Below, piece by piece: positions 1-6,184 of a stretch of 64,000 bases of DNA. The translations under genes and the position numbers were made by a program. This stretch comes from Propionibacteriaceae bacterium AM104-82 (GTDB lineage: Bacteria > Actinomycetota > Actinomycetes > Propionibacteriales > Propionibacteriaceae), in NCBI GenBank assembly GCA_027658995.1, contig JAQDQK010000014.1:1-64000 (forward strand), written 5' to 3'. The notes beneath the pieces were generated by a model that had not been told where the DNA came from, searched no databases, and worked only from the letters and a program-made list of their open reading frames with translations. The stretch's first letter is position 1, and every line of letters starts with the position of its first letter.

Positions 1-427
1 CCCCTACCTCTAAACCACCCCCGGAGACCACCACTTACACAAACAACTTGACAAGCTCGTGGTGATGGGTCATCGGGGAGAGTCCTAACACGAGTTACTT
101 GGCGGTTTCTCGAAACAGCATCCCCGATGGCCCGTCACTGACTCCGCAACACCACCAGGAATGCCACCAAACTAAGGGACTCACCCTTCGTCGGTCGAAA
201 TCCCGTGAGATCGGGCAGGGACCCGCGCCCTGCCCGACTGGGCGCATGGCCAACCGAGCATTCTGCAGGGAGCTGGCCCAGCGGTTCGACGAACTCCGCG
301 CCTCGCACGGTACGGCCTCACCGATCGGCTACAGCCAGCCCAAGTGACTGGCGTCCACTCGCCGCCCGGCGGTGTAGCAGACGCCACAACAAGGATTCAG
401 CACTGGCCCGGCAAACGTGGGGCTACT
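1..427. other. left-edge region without a convincing gene
   Basis: No open frame here has actinobacterial codon use or a recognisable product. The stretch is less GC-rich than the rest of the window. It holds one copy of a 45-bp direct repeat (186-230). A TTGACA hexamer at 48-53 has no -10 partner at 16-19 bp, so I do not call it a promoter. The first 60 bases could be the tail of a gene or mobile element cut by the window edge, but no terminal inverted repeat or transposase motif is visible. Confidence 0.5.
186..230. repeat. 45-bp direct repeat, copy 1 (left of unknown gene)
   Basis: This copy matches 1298-1342 at 43 of 45 positions in the same orientation. The two differences are single substitutions near the 3' half. 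The right part contains a hairpin: CGGGCAGGG (212-220) pairs with CCCTGCCCG (228-236), which extends just past the repeat. The copies lie on either side of one lower-GC gene next to a tRNA cluster, so they could be the ends of a small inserted element. A dispersed repeat family is equally possible. Confidence 0.75.
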
Positions 428-1273
428 GTGTCGGCCGTGGGGAAACGTAAGCGCAGAGCACAGCCCGAGGACGCCAACGAGCACTTCGATGAAGAGCTCA
501 GGTGGGTGAAGATTCCCAAGGGTGCCAAGCGATCAGCGTCCCACGGAACACCTGGCTATGAGCGCGATCTCTTGCGCGATGGTGAAACCAACGACCTACT
601 CGGCCCGAGCGAGTCCCGTCCGGCTGACCCGAATGAGTTCGACACCGGGCATGACGATGATGGGGACGACGACTCACACGAGTGGGACTTCCGAACACAC
701 GACGCTTCAGACCGGCAGCATGAACAGGAACCCTCCCAGTGGGCCCAATTGCTGGCGGATCTGATCGTCCTGGTAGCCACCGATCCGCGGGTTGAGCAGG
801 TCGTGAGGGCCAAGCTTTCCGCCGTCTACGACGGCGCCAAGAGCTTCCTGGCCCGCCGTCGAACACGCCGCGCTCCAAGAGAGGCGACACCAGCGCCCTG
901 GGCGCACACCCACGGTTCTTCTGTCACACCGGCCACTGATTCTGAAACCGCTCGGACTGGACCCGTTCAGCCGATCTCAGCTGACGCCTATCGCGCGACC
1001 TTGGCTGCGATCATCGCTGCTGAGCAGTTCGCTGCTGAGCACAGGGAGCGACTTGCGCGGGTCGAGGTAGTCGATGACGAGATCCCCGACCGCTTGGCGG
1101 CCGGTCTGCGCCTGGTACTGGATGGACGATCAGCTGAGTTGGATGACGAACTCCGTTCCGATCTACTTGCGTTCCTGCTAGTTGATGAGGGAGATGGTGA
1201 CCGATACCGCCTCGTTGCCGTCGATGAGTCCTCCCAAGGCCCCGAGCCACAAAGGCGGATGCTTGCTGATTGA
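428..1273 (+). CDS. hypothetical protein, possibly foreign
   Basis: A protein of 281 aa with no family I recognise. The GTG at 428 is my preferred start; an upstream ATG at 344 would add 28 residues that do not look like real protein. The N-terminal third is charged and acidic (Asp/Glu/His-rich, about residues 55-110, with a GHDDDGDDDSHEWD run). A basic RRRTRRAPRE patch follows, and the C-terminal third is predicted alpha-helical (AIIAAEQFAAEHRERLARVE). There is no signal peptide or membrane segment. Codons are clearly less GC-biased than in neighbouring genes, and the gene stands alone between two near-identical 45-bp direct repeats. These points suggest recent acquisition. It could also be a pseudogene remnant, since nothing proves it is expressed. 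Confidence 0.55.
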   Translation: MSAVGKRKRRAQPEDANEHFDEELRWVKIPKGAKRSASHGTPGYERDLLRDGETNDLLGPSESRPADPNEFDTGHDDDGDDDSHEWDFRTHDASDRQHEQEPSQWAQLLADLIVLVATDPRVEQVVRAKLSAVYDGAKSFLARRRTRRAPREATPAPWAHTHGSSVTPATDSETARTGPVQPISADAYRATLAAIIAAEQFAAEHRERLARVEVVDDEIPDRLAAGLRLVLDGRSAELDDELRSDLLAFLLVDEGDGDRYRLVAVDESSQGPEPQRRMLAD

Positions 1274-1297
1274 GCCACGAAGGGGCGCGAAGCGTCG

Positions 1298-1342
1298 CTT
1301 CGTCGGTCGAAATCCCGTGAGTTCGGGCAGGGACCCGTGCCC
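1298..1342. repeat. 45-bp direct repeat, copy 2 (right of unknown gene)
   Basis: Direct repeat of 186-230 (43/45 identical), starting 24 nt after the stop codon of the unknown gene. Here too the right part can fold: CGGGCA pairs with TGCCCG around GGGACCCG. The pairing register differs from copy 1 although hairpin potential is kept, which hints that the fold rather than the exact sequence matters. About 100 bp further on is the terminator of the minus-strand tRNA operon. Confidence 0.75.
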
Positions 1343-1439
1343 GGCGTCCGCTGTAACCCCAGGAGGGTTTCGACGCACCAGCGGGGCGACTACGTCGCCG
1401 CGGCTGGCTCAACCAGCGCTCTGACCCCCGAGAAGCACA

Positions 1440-1464
1440 AAACCCCTAGCTGAGCTAGGGGTTT
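1440..1464 (-). terminator. terminator of the Gly-Cys-Val tRNA operon
   Basis: Perfect 11-bp stem AAACCCCTAGC / GCTAGGGGTTT with a 3-nt loop. Read on the minus strand the stem ends in TTTT, giving a classical intrinsic terminator 5 nt downstream of the valine tRNA. The symmetrical A/T tails mean it could also stop plus-strand readthrough from the unknown gene. Confidence 0.9.
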
Positions 1465-1469
1465 CTCTG

Positions 1470-1541
1470 TGGGCGATGCCAGGTTTGAACTGGCGACCTC
1501 TTCCGTGTCAAGGAAGCGCGCTACCACTGCGCCAACCGCCC
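1470..1541 (-). tRNA. tRNA-Val (anticodon GAC)
   Basis: A 72-nt cloverleaf read on the minus strand: acceptor GGGCGGT pairs with ATCGCCC, D-loop AGTGGTA, anticodon stem CTTCC/GGAAG with loop TTGACAC, T-loop TTCAAAC, discriminator A. CCA is not encoded. It is the last gene of a three-tRNA operon, 1 nt after tRNA-Cys, and is followed by the terminator at 1440-1464. Confidence 0.95.
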
Positions 1542-1542
1542 G

Positions 1543-1613
1543 AGGTGGAGACGGGATTTGAACCCGTGTACACGGATTTGCAGTCCGTTGCCTCGCCTCT
1601 CGGCCACTCCACC
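1543..1613 (-). tRNA. tRNA-Cys (anticodon GCA)
   Basis: A 71-nt cloverleaf on the minus strand: acceptor GGTGGAG pairs with CTCCACC, anticodon loop CTGCAAA, T-loop TTCAAAT. The discriminator base is U, the known identity determinant of cysteine tRNAs. Middle gene of the Gly-Cys-Val operon; the gap to tRNA-Val is 1 nt. Confidence 0.95.
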
Positions 1614-1661
1614 GGATGGAGGTTTGACCCTCCCCAAATGGGTTGGAGAGACTTTTCTCCG

Positions 1662-1734
1662 AGCGGACGACGAGATTCGAACTCGCGACCCTCACCTTGG
1701 CAAGGTGATGCTCTACCAACTGAGCCACGTCCGC
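1662..1734 (-). tRNA. tRNA-Gly (anticodon GCC)
   Basis: A 73-nt cloverleaf on the minus strand: acceptor GCGGACG pairs with CGTCCGC, anticodon stem TCACC/GGTGA with loop TTGCCAA, T-loop TTCGAAT, discriminator U. First gene of the operon, 48 nt upstream of tRNA-Cys. Confidence 0.95.
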
Positions 1735-1784
1735 ATTGCGCTTGCTGCTTCCGGGTTGTCCCCGTGGCGTTCGGCGCGTTGAGA

Positions 1785-1814
1785 ACTCTAGCCTACCTTT
1801 TCGACGCGTGCCAA
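1785..1814 (-). promoter_or_regulatory. promoter of the Gly-Cys-Val tRNA operon
   Basis: On the minus strand, TTGGCA (1809-1814) and TAGAGT (1785-1790) are separated by 18 bp, a good fit to the housekeeping sigma-70 consensus of actinobacteria. Transcription would start near 1778, about 44 nt before the mature 5' end of tRNA-Gly. Confidence 0.65.
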
Positions 1815-1963
1815 ATCGGCTCGCTTTCACGCTCAGGGAGCCCTCCAGGACGGGTCGACGGGGCGCCGTCGTCCGGGTCACACACCCATCCCTCAGACAC
1901 CCTCGCCCGATCCGTCATCACCAGGCCCACCCACGGGGGGGCGACCCTCCTGACAGGGGCGAG

Positions 1964-1993
1964 TTCGCAATCCGGTCCGAGTTCCACTAAACT
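1964..1993 (+). promoter_or_regulatory. promoter of tRNA-Val(CAC)
   Basis: TTCGCA (1964-1969) and TAAACT (1988-1993) with an 18-bp spacer. Predicted start near 2000, a few bases before the mature tRNA at 2006. The -10 fits well; the -35 is only partial. Confidence 0.55.
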
Positions 1994-2005
1994 CCTGCAT
2001 CGCCG

Positions 2006-2077
2006 GGGCGATTGGCGCAGTGGTAGCGCGCTTCGTTCACACCGAAGAGGTCGGCGGTTCGAAACCGCCATCGCCCA
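2006..2077 (+). tRNA. tRNA-Val (anticodon CAC)
   Basis: A 72-nt cloverleaf: acceptor GGGCGAT pairs with ATCGCCC, anticodon stem CTTCG/CGAAG with loop TTCACAC, T-loop TTCGAAA, discriminator A, CCA not encoded. It is very similar to tRNA-Val(GAC) at 1470-1541 in the acceptor, D-arm and variable region but points the opposite way, so the two form a paralogous inverted pair. Confidence 0.95.
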
Positions 2078-2176
2078 CCCGTCGAAGTGAGTGCAACTCA
2101 CCAGGACCCGTGAGATCCCTGCGGGGAGAGCCCTCCCGAAACCGTTGCAGGAGCGACGAGCAGAAAGGATGAGGCG

Positions 2177-2950
2177 GTGACAGCACCCGCGATCGTTCTC
2201 GTGGCCGATGGCCCCGACGACCCGGCCGTCGCCACCACCCTCCAGGCCATCGCCCGTGGGCTTCAAGGCGCCCGCAAGGATCTGCGGATCCACCTGGCCC
2301 GGCTGGAGGGCGTGAAGCCCCCGCTGCAGAAGGTCATCGCCTCCCTCGTGGCCGACGATGTCGCCGAGGCCGTGCTCGTCCCGCTCGATCTCGTCTCGGC
2401 GGCGGACCACGCGGAGGAACTCGACACCTTCGACCACTCCCCCGACATCCACGTCGTCGTCAGCCGCCCCGTCGGCCCAGCGAGCGAACTGCTCAACATC
2501 CTCGACGAGCGCGTCCGCGAGGCGCTACATCGCGGCGGTGCCCTCGAGATCGACGGCCTCGTGCTTGCCGCACCCGCGGGGGCCGACGTGCGCGGCAACT
2601 CGCTGCTAGCCCGTCGCGCGCGCCAGTGGTCGACGCATCACCGGCTTCCCGTCCAACTCGCCGTCGACGAGGGCGAGGGACGCGTGACCGCGGCGGCGGT
2701 CGCGTCGCTGCGCGCCCAAGGCCGCAGGCACATCGCGGTCGGAAGCGTGTTCCTCACGCCGACCCCGGCATACCAGGCCCACGCCCAGGCGGCCCTTCGC
2801 GCCGGCGCCATTGCCGTCACGGCTCCGCTGGGAGACAGCGACCACCTGCGCCACCTGATCCTGGCGCGCTACGCCTTCGGGGCCATGGAACTGCTCGACG
2901 GCACCCCCACGCAACTCTCCGTCGAGGATCTGGACGGCGAGGAGTCCTGA
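2177..2950 (+). CDS. CbiX/SirB-like chelatase family protein, catalytic His replaced
   Basis: A protein of 257 aa with the two-lobed layout of sirohydrochlorin chelatases (CbiX/SirB), which insert Co2+ or Fe2+ into sirohydrochlorin in the cytoplasm for cobalamin or siroheme. Lobe 1 runs about 5-120 and lobe 2 about 125-240. The family's first signature is normally an AHG motif whose His binds metal; here residues 10-12 read ADG, so Asp11 takes that place. A His remains in SAADHAEELD, where the second metal ligand usually lies. The protein may therefore be non-catalytic, use another metal site, or have a new role. The start is a GTG preceded by GAAAGGATGAGG. No other cobalamin or siroheme gene is adjacent. 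Family assignment moderate, activity uncertain. Confidence 0.65.
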   Translation: MTAPAIVLVADGPDDPAVATTLQAIARGLQGARKDLRIHLARLEGVKPPLQKVIASLVADDVAEAVLVPLDLVSAADHAEELDTFDHSPDIHVVVSRPVGPASELLNILDERVREALHRGGALEIDGLVLAAPAGADVRGNSLLARRARQWSTHHRLPVQLAVDEGEGRVTAAAVASLRAQGRRHIAVGSVFLTPTPAYQAHAQAALRAGAIAVTAPLGDSDHLRHLILARYAFGAMELLDGTPTQLSVEDLDGEES

Positions 2951-2973
2951 CGCCGCCCGCTTGGCCAGACGCC

Positions 2974-2979
2974 TAGTAT
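2974..2979 (+). promoter_or_regulatory. -10 element of msrB (leaderless)
   Basis: TAGTAT ends 6 nt before the msrB ATG with no Shine-Dalgarno between them, so transcription should begin at or next to the start codon. Confidence 0.6.
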
Positions 2980-2985
2980 CGAGTC

Positions 2986-3405
2986 ATGACCGAGCAGTAC
3001 CAGCCCAAGCTCATCAAGCCCGATGCCCAGTGGCGCGAACAGCTCAGCGACCTCGAGTATCGCGTGCTGCGCCAGAGCGGCACCGAAGCCCCGTTCACCG
3101 GCGAGTACACCGACACCGAGACCGAGGGCATCTACGAGTGCCGCGGCTGCGGCGCCGAACTGTTCCGCAGCAACCAGAAGTTCCACTCCCACTGCGGATG
3201 GCCCAGCTTCTTCGCCCCGCTCACCGAGGAACGCGTCCGCTACATCGAGGACCGCTCGCTGCCCGGCAGGCCGCGCGTCGAGGTGCGCTGCGCCAACTGC
3301 GACGGCCATCTGGGCCACGTCTTCGAGGGCGAGGGCTACGACACCCCCACCGATCTGCGCTACTGCATCAACTCGGTGAGCATGCGGCTCCGGCCGACCA
3401 CCTGA
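2986..3405 (+). CDS. msrB: peptide-methionine (R)-S-oxide reductase MsrB
   Basis: Reduces the R-epimer of methionine sulfoxide in oxidised proteins, using thioredoxin as electron donor in the cytoplasm. The 139-aa length is normal for a single-domain MsrB. Two zinc-binding CxxC pairs are present (Cys52/Cys55 and Cys102/Cys105), as are the HCGWPSF substrate-pocket motif (residues 69-75) and the catalytic Cys127 in RYCINS. No resolving MsrA domain is fused. The ATG lies 6 nt after a TAGTAT -10 element, so the mRNA is predicted to be leaderless. The gene is monocistronic or reads into the next gene, which has its own -10. Confidence 0.96.
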   Translation: MTEQYQPKLIKPDAQWREQLSDLEYRVLRQSGTEAPFTGEYTDTETEGIYECRGCGAELFRSNQKFHSHCGWPSFFAPLTEERVRYIEDRSLPGRPRVEVRCANCDGHLGHVFEGEGYDTPTDLRYCINSVSMRLRPTT

Positions 3406-3449
3406 GACCCGCCCGGCGCGTCAGACCCGCTCGCCGCCGGTCGCCAGCT

Positions 3450-3455
3450 TAGGCT
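3450..3455 (+). promoter_or_regulatory. -10 element of the DUF3000-RNase D operon
   Basis: TAGGCT ends 6 nt before the GTG at 3462, with no Shine-Dalgarno between them. This fixes the GTG as the start of a leaderless transcript. Confidence 0.6.
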
Positions 3456-3461
3456 GGCGGC

Positions 3462-4040
3462 GTGCCAGCAAACGTGAAGAGCTTCACTCCAGAGGCATTC
3501 GCCCGTGCCCTCCGCGAGTTGGACGCGATGACATGGCGTCCCGGGCTCACCACCGAGGAGATCGGCTCGCCGCAGCGGATCGCGCCCCACGCTATCGCCA
3601 TCTCGGCCGACCTGGAGGGCGGTGACGAGTCACTAGCCACCGGCCGGCTGATCCTGCTCCACGACCCGGCGGGCAACATCGCCTGGGGAGGGACCTTCCG
3701 GATCGTCAGCTACGTCCGCGCAGAGGTCGACGCCGACATGGTCACCGACTCGCTACTGCCGGAGGTCGCCTGGTCGTGGCTGACCGACGCGCTCGCCAAC
3801 CACGGCTGCGTCGCGGGCGAACTGGCGGGCACCGTCACCGCCTCCTACAGCGTCGGCTTCGGCGAGATGACCGACTCCGACCGCGCCGACGTCGAGGTGC
3901 GATCCTCCTGGACACCCACCCTGGACGAGAACCATCCCCTCACGCCGCACCTTGCGGCGTGGCAGGAACTGATGGGCATGGTCGCCGGGCAGCCCGCGCT
4001 GCCTCCCGGCGTCACCACGCTGCCGACCGGCCTGGCCTGA
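3462..4040 (+). CDS. DUF3000 family protein
   Basis: A protein of 192 aa of the actinobacteria-restricted DUF3000 family; function unknown. The sequence is soluble, with no signal or membrane segment. It contains the family's conserved core (RIAPHAIAISADL, DPAGNIAWGGTFRIV, DSLLPEVAWSWLTDAL, SYSVGFGEM). In actinobacteria, including M. tuberculosis (Rv2680-Rv2681), DUF3000 sits directly before RNase D. The same holds here: its TGA (4038-4040) shares one base with the ATG of the RNase D gene. That coupling suggests a role linked to RNA processing, which is an inference from position only. The start is a GTG chosen because the -10 TAGGCT ends 6 nt before it. Confidence 0.88.
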   Translation: MPANVKSFTPEAFARALRELDAMTWRPGLTTEEIGSPQRIAPHAIAISADLEGGDESLATGRLILLHDPAGNIAWGGTFRIVSYVRAEVDADMVTDSLLPEVAWSWLTDALANHGCVAGELAGTVTASYSVGFGEMTDSDRADVEVRSSWTPTLDENHPLTPHLAAWQELMGMVAGQPALPPGVTTLPTGLA

Positions 4041-5251
4041 TGAGCTACGTCGAGACGAGCCGCGAACCACTGCGCCCGGTGGTCGACACGCCAGGCTCCC
4101 TGAACGAGGCGCTCGACGCGCTGCGGGCAGGAACGGGGCCGGTGGCGTTCGACACGGAACGCGCACACGGGCACCGCTACTGGCCCAAGGCCTACCTGCT
4201 GCAGATCCGACGCGAGGGCGCAGGCACCTGGCTGATCGACCCGATCGCGTTCGAGAACACCGACGTGCAGCTCTCCAGCCTCGTCGACGCCACCGAGGGC
4301 GCCGCCTGGATCATCCACGCCGCGAGCCAGGACCTGCCATGCATGCAGGAGATCGGGATCGTGCCGCACGAGATCTTCGACACCGAGATGGCCGCCAGAC
4401 TGCTCGGCAAGCCCGCGGCGAGCCTCGGCGCGCTGCTGCAGTCCGAGGTGGGCATCCGGCTGCGCAAGGCGCACTCGGCCGACAACTGGTCCAAGCGTCC
4501 GCTGCCCGAGAGTTGGCTCACCTACGCGGCGCTCGACGTCGACTACCTCGTCGAACTCGCCGACGCGCTGCACGCGGAACTCGACCGGGTCGGCAGGGCC
4601 GACTGGTCGACGCAGGAGGACGCGACGACGCTCGCCAGGTTCTCCGCTCCCCCGACACCTCGCCAGGATCCGTGGCGGCGGCTCAGCGGCCTGACCTCGC
4701 TTCGCACCCCGCTGCAGTTTGCGATCGCGCGGGAACTGTGGCTTGAGCGCGACGCGATCGGCCAGCGCCGCGACCGGCCGCCGACGTGGATCCTGCCCGA
4801 CGCGGCCATCATGGAGGTCGCGGGCCTGTTCCGCGACCAGGTGCCGACGCGCGGCCAGACGCAGAACCTGCGCGCCTTCCACAGCAACCCTGGCCAGCGC
4901 TACCTGAACAACTGGTTGGCCGCGCTGGATCGGGTCCGCGACATGCCAGAGAAGGGCTACCCGCCGAAGCGTCCGCCGCACACCGGGATCCCGCAGCCCC
5001 GCAACTGGGACCACACCAACCCGGAGGCCGCTGCCCGCTGGGCGGCGATCAAGCCGGTGGTCGATGGGCTCGCGTGCGACCTCGGCGGCCTGCAGGCCTC
5101 GCTGGTGGCGCCCCCGCAGCCGCTCCAGGAGGCCGTCTACCGGCATCCGGTGATCGACCGCGACGTGTTGCTCGGCCTCGGGGTGCGACCCTGGCAGGCC
5201 GACTTCCTCGTTCCCGCCATCGCGGAGGCCCTCGCAGCAGCCGAGGAGTGA
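4040..5251 (+). CDS. rnd: RNase D-like 3'-5' exoribonuclease with HRDC domain
   Basis: A protein of 403 aa with a DEDD-superfamily exonuclease domain (about 15-190) and an HRDC-type helical nucleic-acid-binding region (about 210-290). The metal-binding residues are visible: Asp38 and Glu40 in FDTER, Asp98 in HAASQDL, and Tyr162/Asp166 in TYAALD, the DEDDy pattern. Homologs trim 3' ends of tRNA and other stable RNAs. The C-terminal 100 residues lack a motif I can name, as in other actinobacterial members. The ATG overlaps the stop of the DUF3000 gene (TGATG), so translation is coupled. A longer frame opening at 3776 is only the out-of-frame overlap with DUF3000. Confidence 0.9.
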   Translation: MSYVETSREPLRPVVDTPGSLNEALDALRAGTGPVAFDTERAHGHRYWPKAYLLQIRREGAGTWLIDPIAFENTDVQLSSLVDATEGAAWIIHAASQDLPCMQEIGIVPHEIFDTEMAARLLGKPAASLGALLQSEVGIRLRKAHSADNWSKRPLPESWLTYAALDVDYLVELADALHAELDRVGRADWSTQEDATTLARFSAPPTPRQDPWRRLSGLTSLRTPLQFAIARELWLERDAIGQRRDRPPTWILPDAAIMEVAGLFRDQVPTRGQTQNLRAFHSNPGQRYLNNWLAALDRVRDMPEKGYPPKRPPHTGIPQPRNWDHTNPEAAARWAAIKPVVDGLACDLGGLQASLVAPPQPLQEAVYRHPVIDRDVLLGLGVRPWQADFLVPAIAEALAAAEE

Positions 5252-5331
5252 ACGGCGCCCCGCCGCGACCGGATGGTGACCCGTCCCGGTCGAGTTGTCG
5301 CAGCATCGGCGAGACGTGGCAGGATTCCCCT

Positions 5332-6183
5332 ATGCGAGTCCTGTCGATCCAGTCCTGCGTTTCCTACGGCCACGTGGGCAACTCCGCCGCCGTCTTCCCC
5401 ATGCAGCGCATTGGGCACGAGGTGATGCCGGTGCACACCGTCGTCTTCTCCAACCACACCGGCTACGGCGCATGGGGCGGCCAACTGCTCAGCGGCGACG
5501 TGGTGCGCGACATCGTGCGAGGCATCGACGAGCGCGGCGGACTGAGCGACGTCGACCTGGTGGTCAGCGGTTACCAGGGCGGCAACGACATCGGCGACGC
5601 GATCCTCGACGCCGTCGCGCTGGTCAAGGAGCGCAACCCGCAGGCCATCTACGCCTGCGACCCGGTGCTCGGCAGCGCCAAGTCGGGCTGCTTCGTCGCC
5701 CCCGAGGTGCAGACCCTGATCCGCGACCGGGTCGTGCCGAAGGCCGACCTGATCTCCCCCAACCAGTTCGAACTCGGCTTCATCACCGGCACCGACCCCC
5801 ACACGCTCGAGGAGACCCTCGCCTCCGTGGACCAGGTGCGCGCCGTCGGCCCCTCCACCGTGCTCGTCACCAGCGTCTTCCGCCCCGACCGCCCGGCCGA
5901 CACCATCGAGATGCTCGCGGTGACCGGCGAGGGCGCGTGGATCGTGCAGACCCCGCAACTCCCCTTCAAGCGCAACGGCTCAGGCGACGTCGCCTCGGCG
6001 CTGTTCTCCTCGCACTTCCGCTCCTCCGGCGATGCAGCCTCGGCGCTCGGCCTGACGGCGGCCAGCGTCTACGAGTTGCTCGTCAAGACCTACGAGGCGG
6101 ACTCGCCCGAGCTGCTGATCGTCGAGGCTCAGGACGCGTTCGTGGCGCCGACGCAGACCTTCGAGGTCCGTCAGGTCCGCTGA
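5332..6183 (+). CDS. pdxY: pyridoxal kinase PdxY
   Basis: ATP-dependent phosphorylation of pyridoxal to pyridoxal 5'-phosphate in the vitamin B6 salvage pathway. The 283-aa protein has the ribokinase-like fold, with the N-terminal IQSCVSYGHVGNSAA pocket typical of PdxY/PdxK, the YACDPVLG strand, and the anion-hole/catalytic NGSGDV motif near residue 225. Length matches the family. The ATG at 5332 is the only start that gives the conserved N-terminus; frame is open upstream but out of context. There is no clear Shine-Dalgarno and the upstream region has only a weak -10-like sequence. It converges on dxs with 1 nt between the stop codons. Confidence 0.93.
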   Translation: MRVLSIQSCVSYGHVGNSAAVFPMQRIGHEVMPVHTVVFSNHTGYGAWGGQLLSGDVVRDIVRGIDERGGLSDVDLVVSGYQGGNDIGDAILDAVALVKERNPQAIYACDPVLGSAKSGCFVAPEVQTLIRDRVVPKADLISPNQFELGFITGTDPHTLEETLASVDQVRAVGPSTVLVTSVFRPDRPADTIEMLAVTGEGAWIVQTPQLPFKRNGSGDVASALFSSHFRSSGDAASALGLTAASVYELLVKTYEADSPELLIVEAQDAFVAPTQTFEVRQVR

Positions 6184-6184
6184 C

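Noticed and set aside
1..60. End of an insertion sequence at the left edge
   Set aside because: No transposase frame, terminal inverted repeat or target duplication can be shown within the window.
48..75. Promoter with TTGACA at 48-53
   Set aside because: No acceptable -10 hexamer at 16-19 bp spacing and no gene nearby downstream on that strand.
1298..1342. Repeat sequence as a partial tRNA (GGTCGAAATCCC resembles a T-arm)
   Set aside because: No acceptor, D or anticodon stem can be built around it, and the loop is not TTCGANT. No tRNA 3' end is duplicated here.
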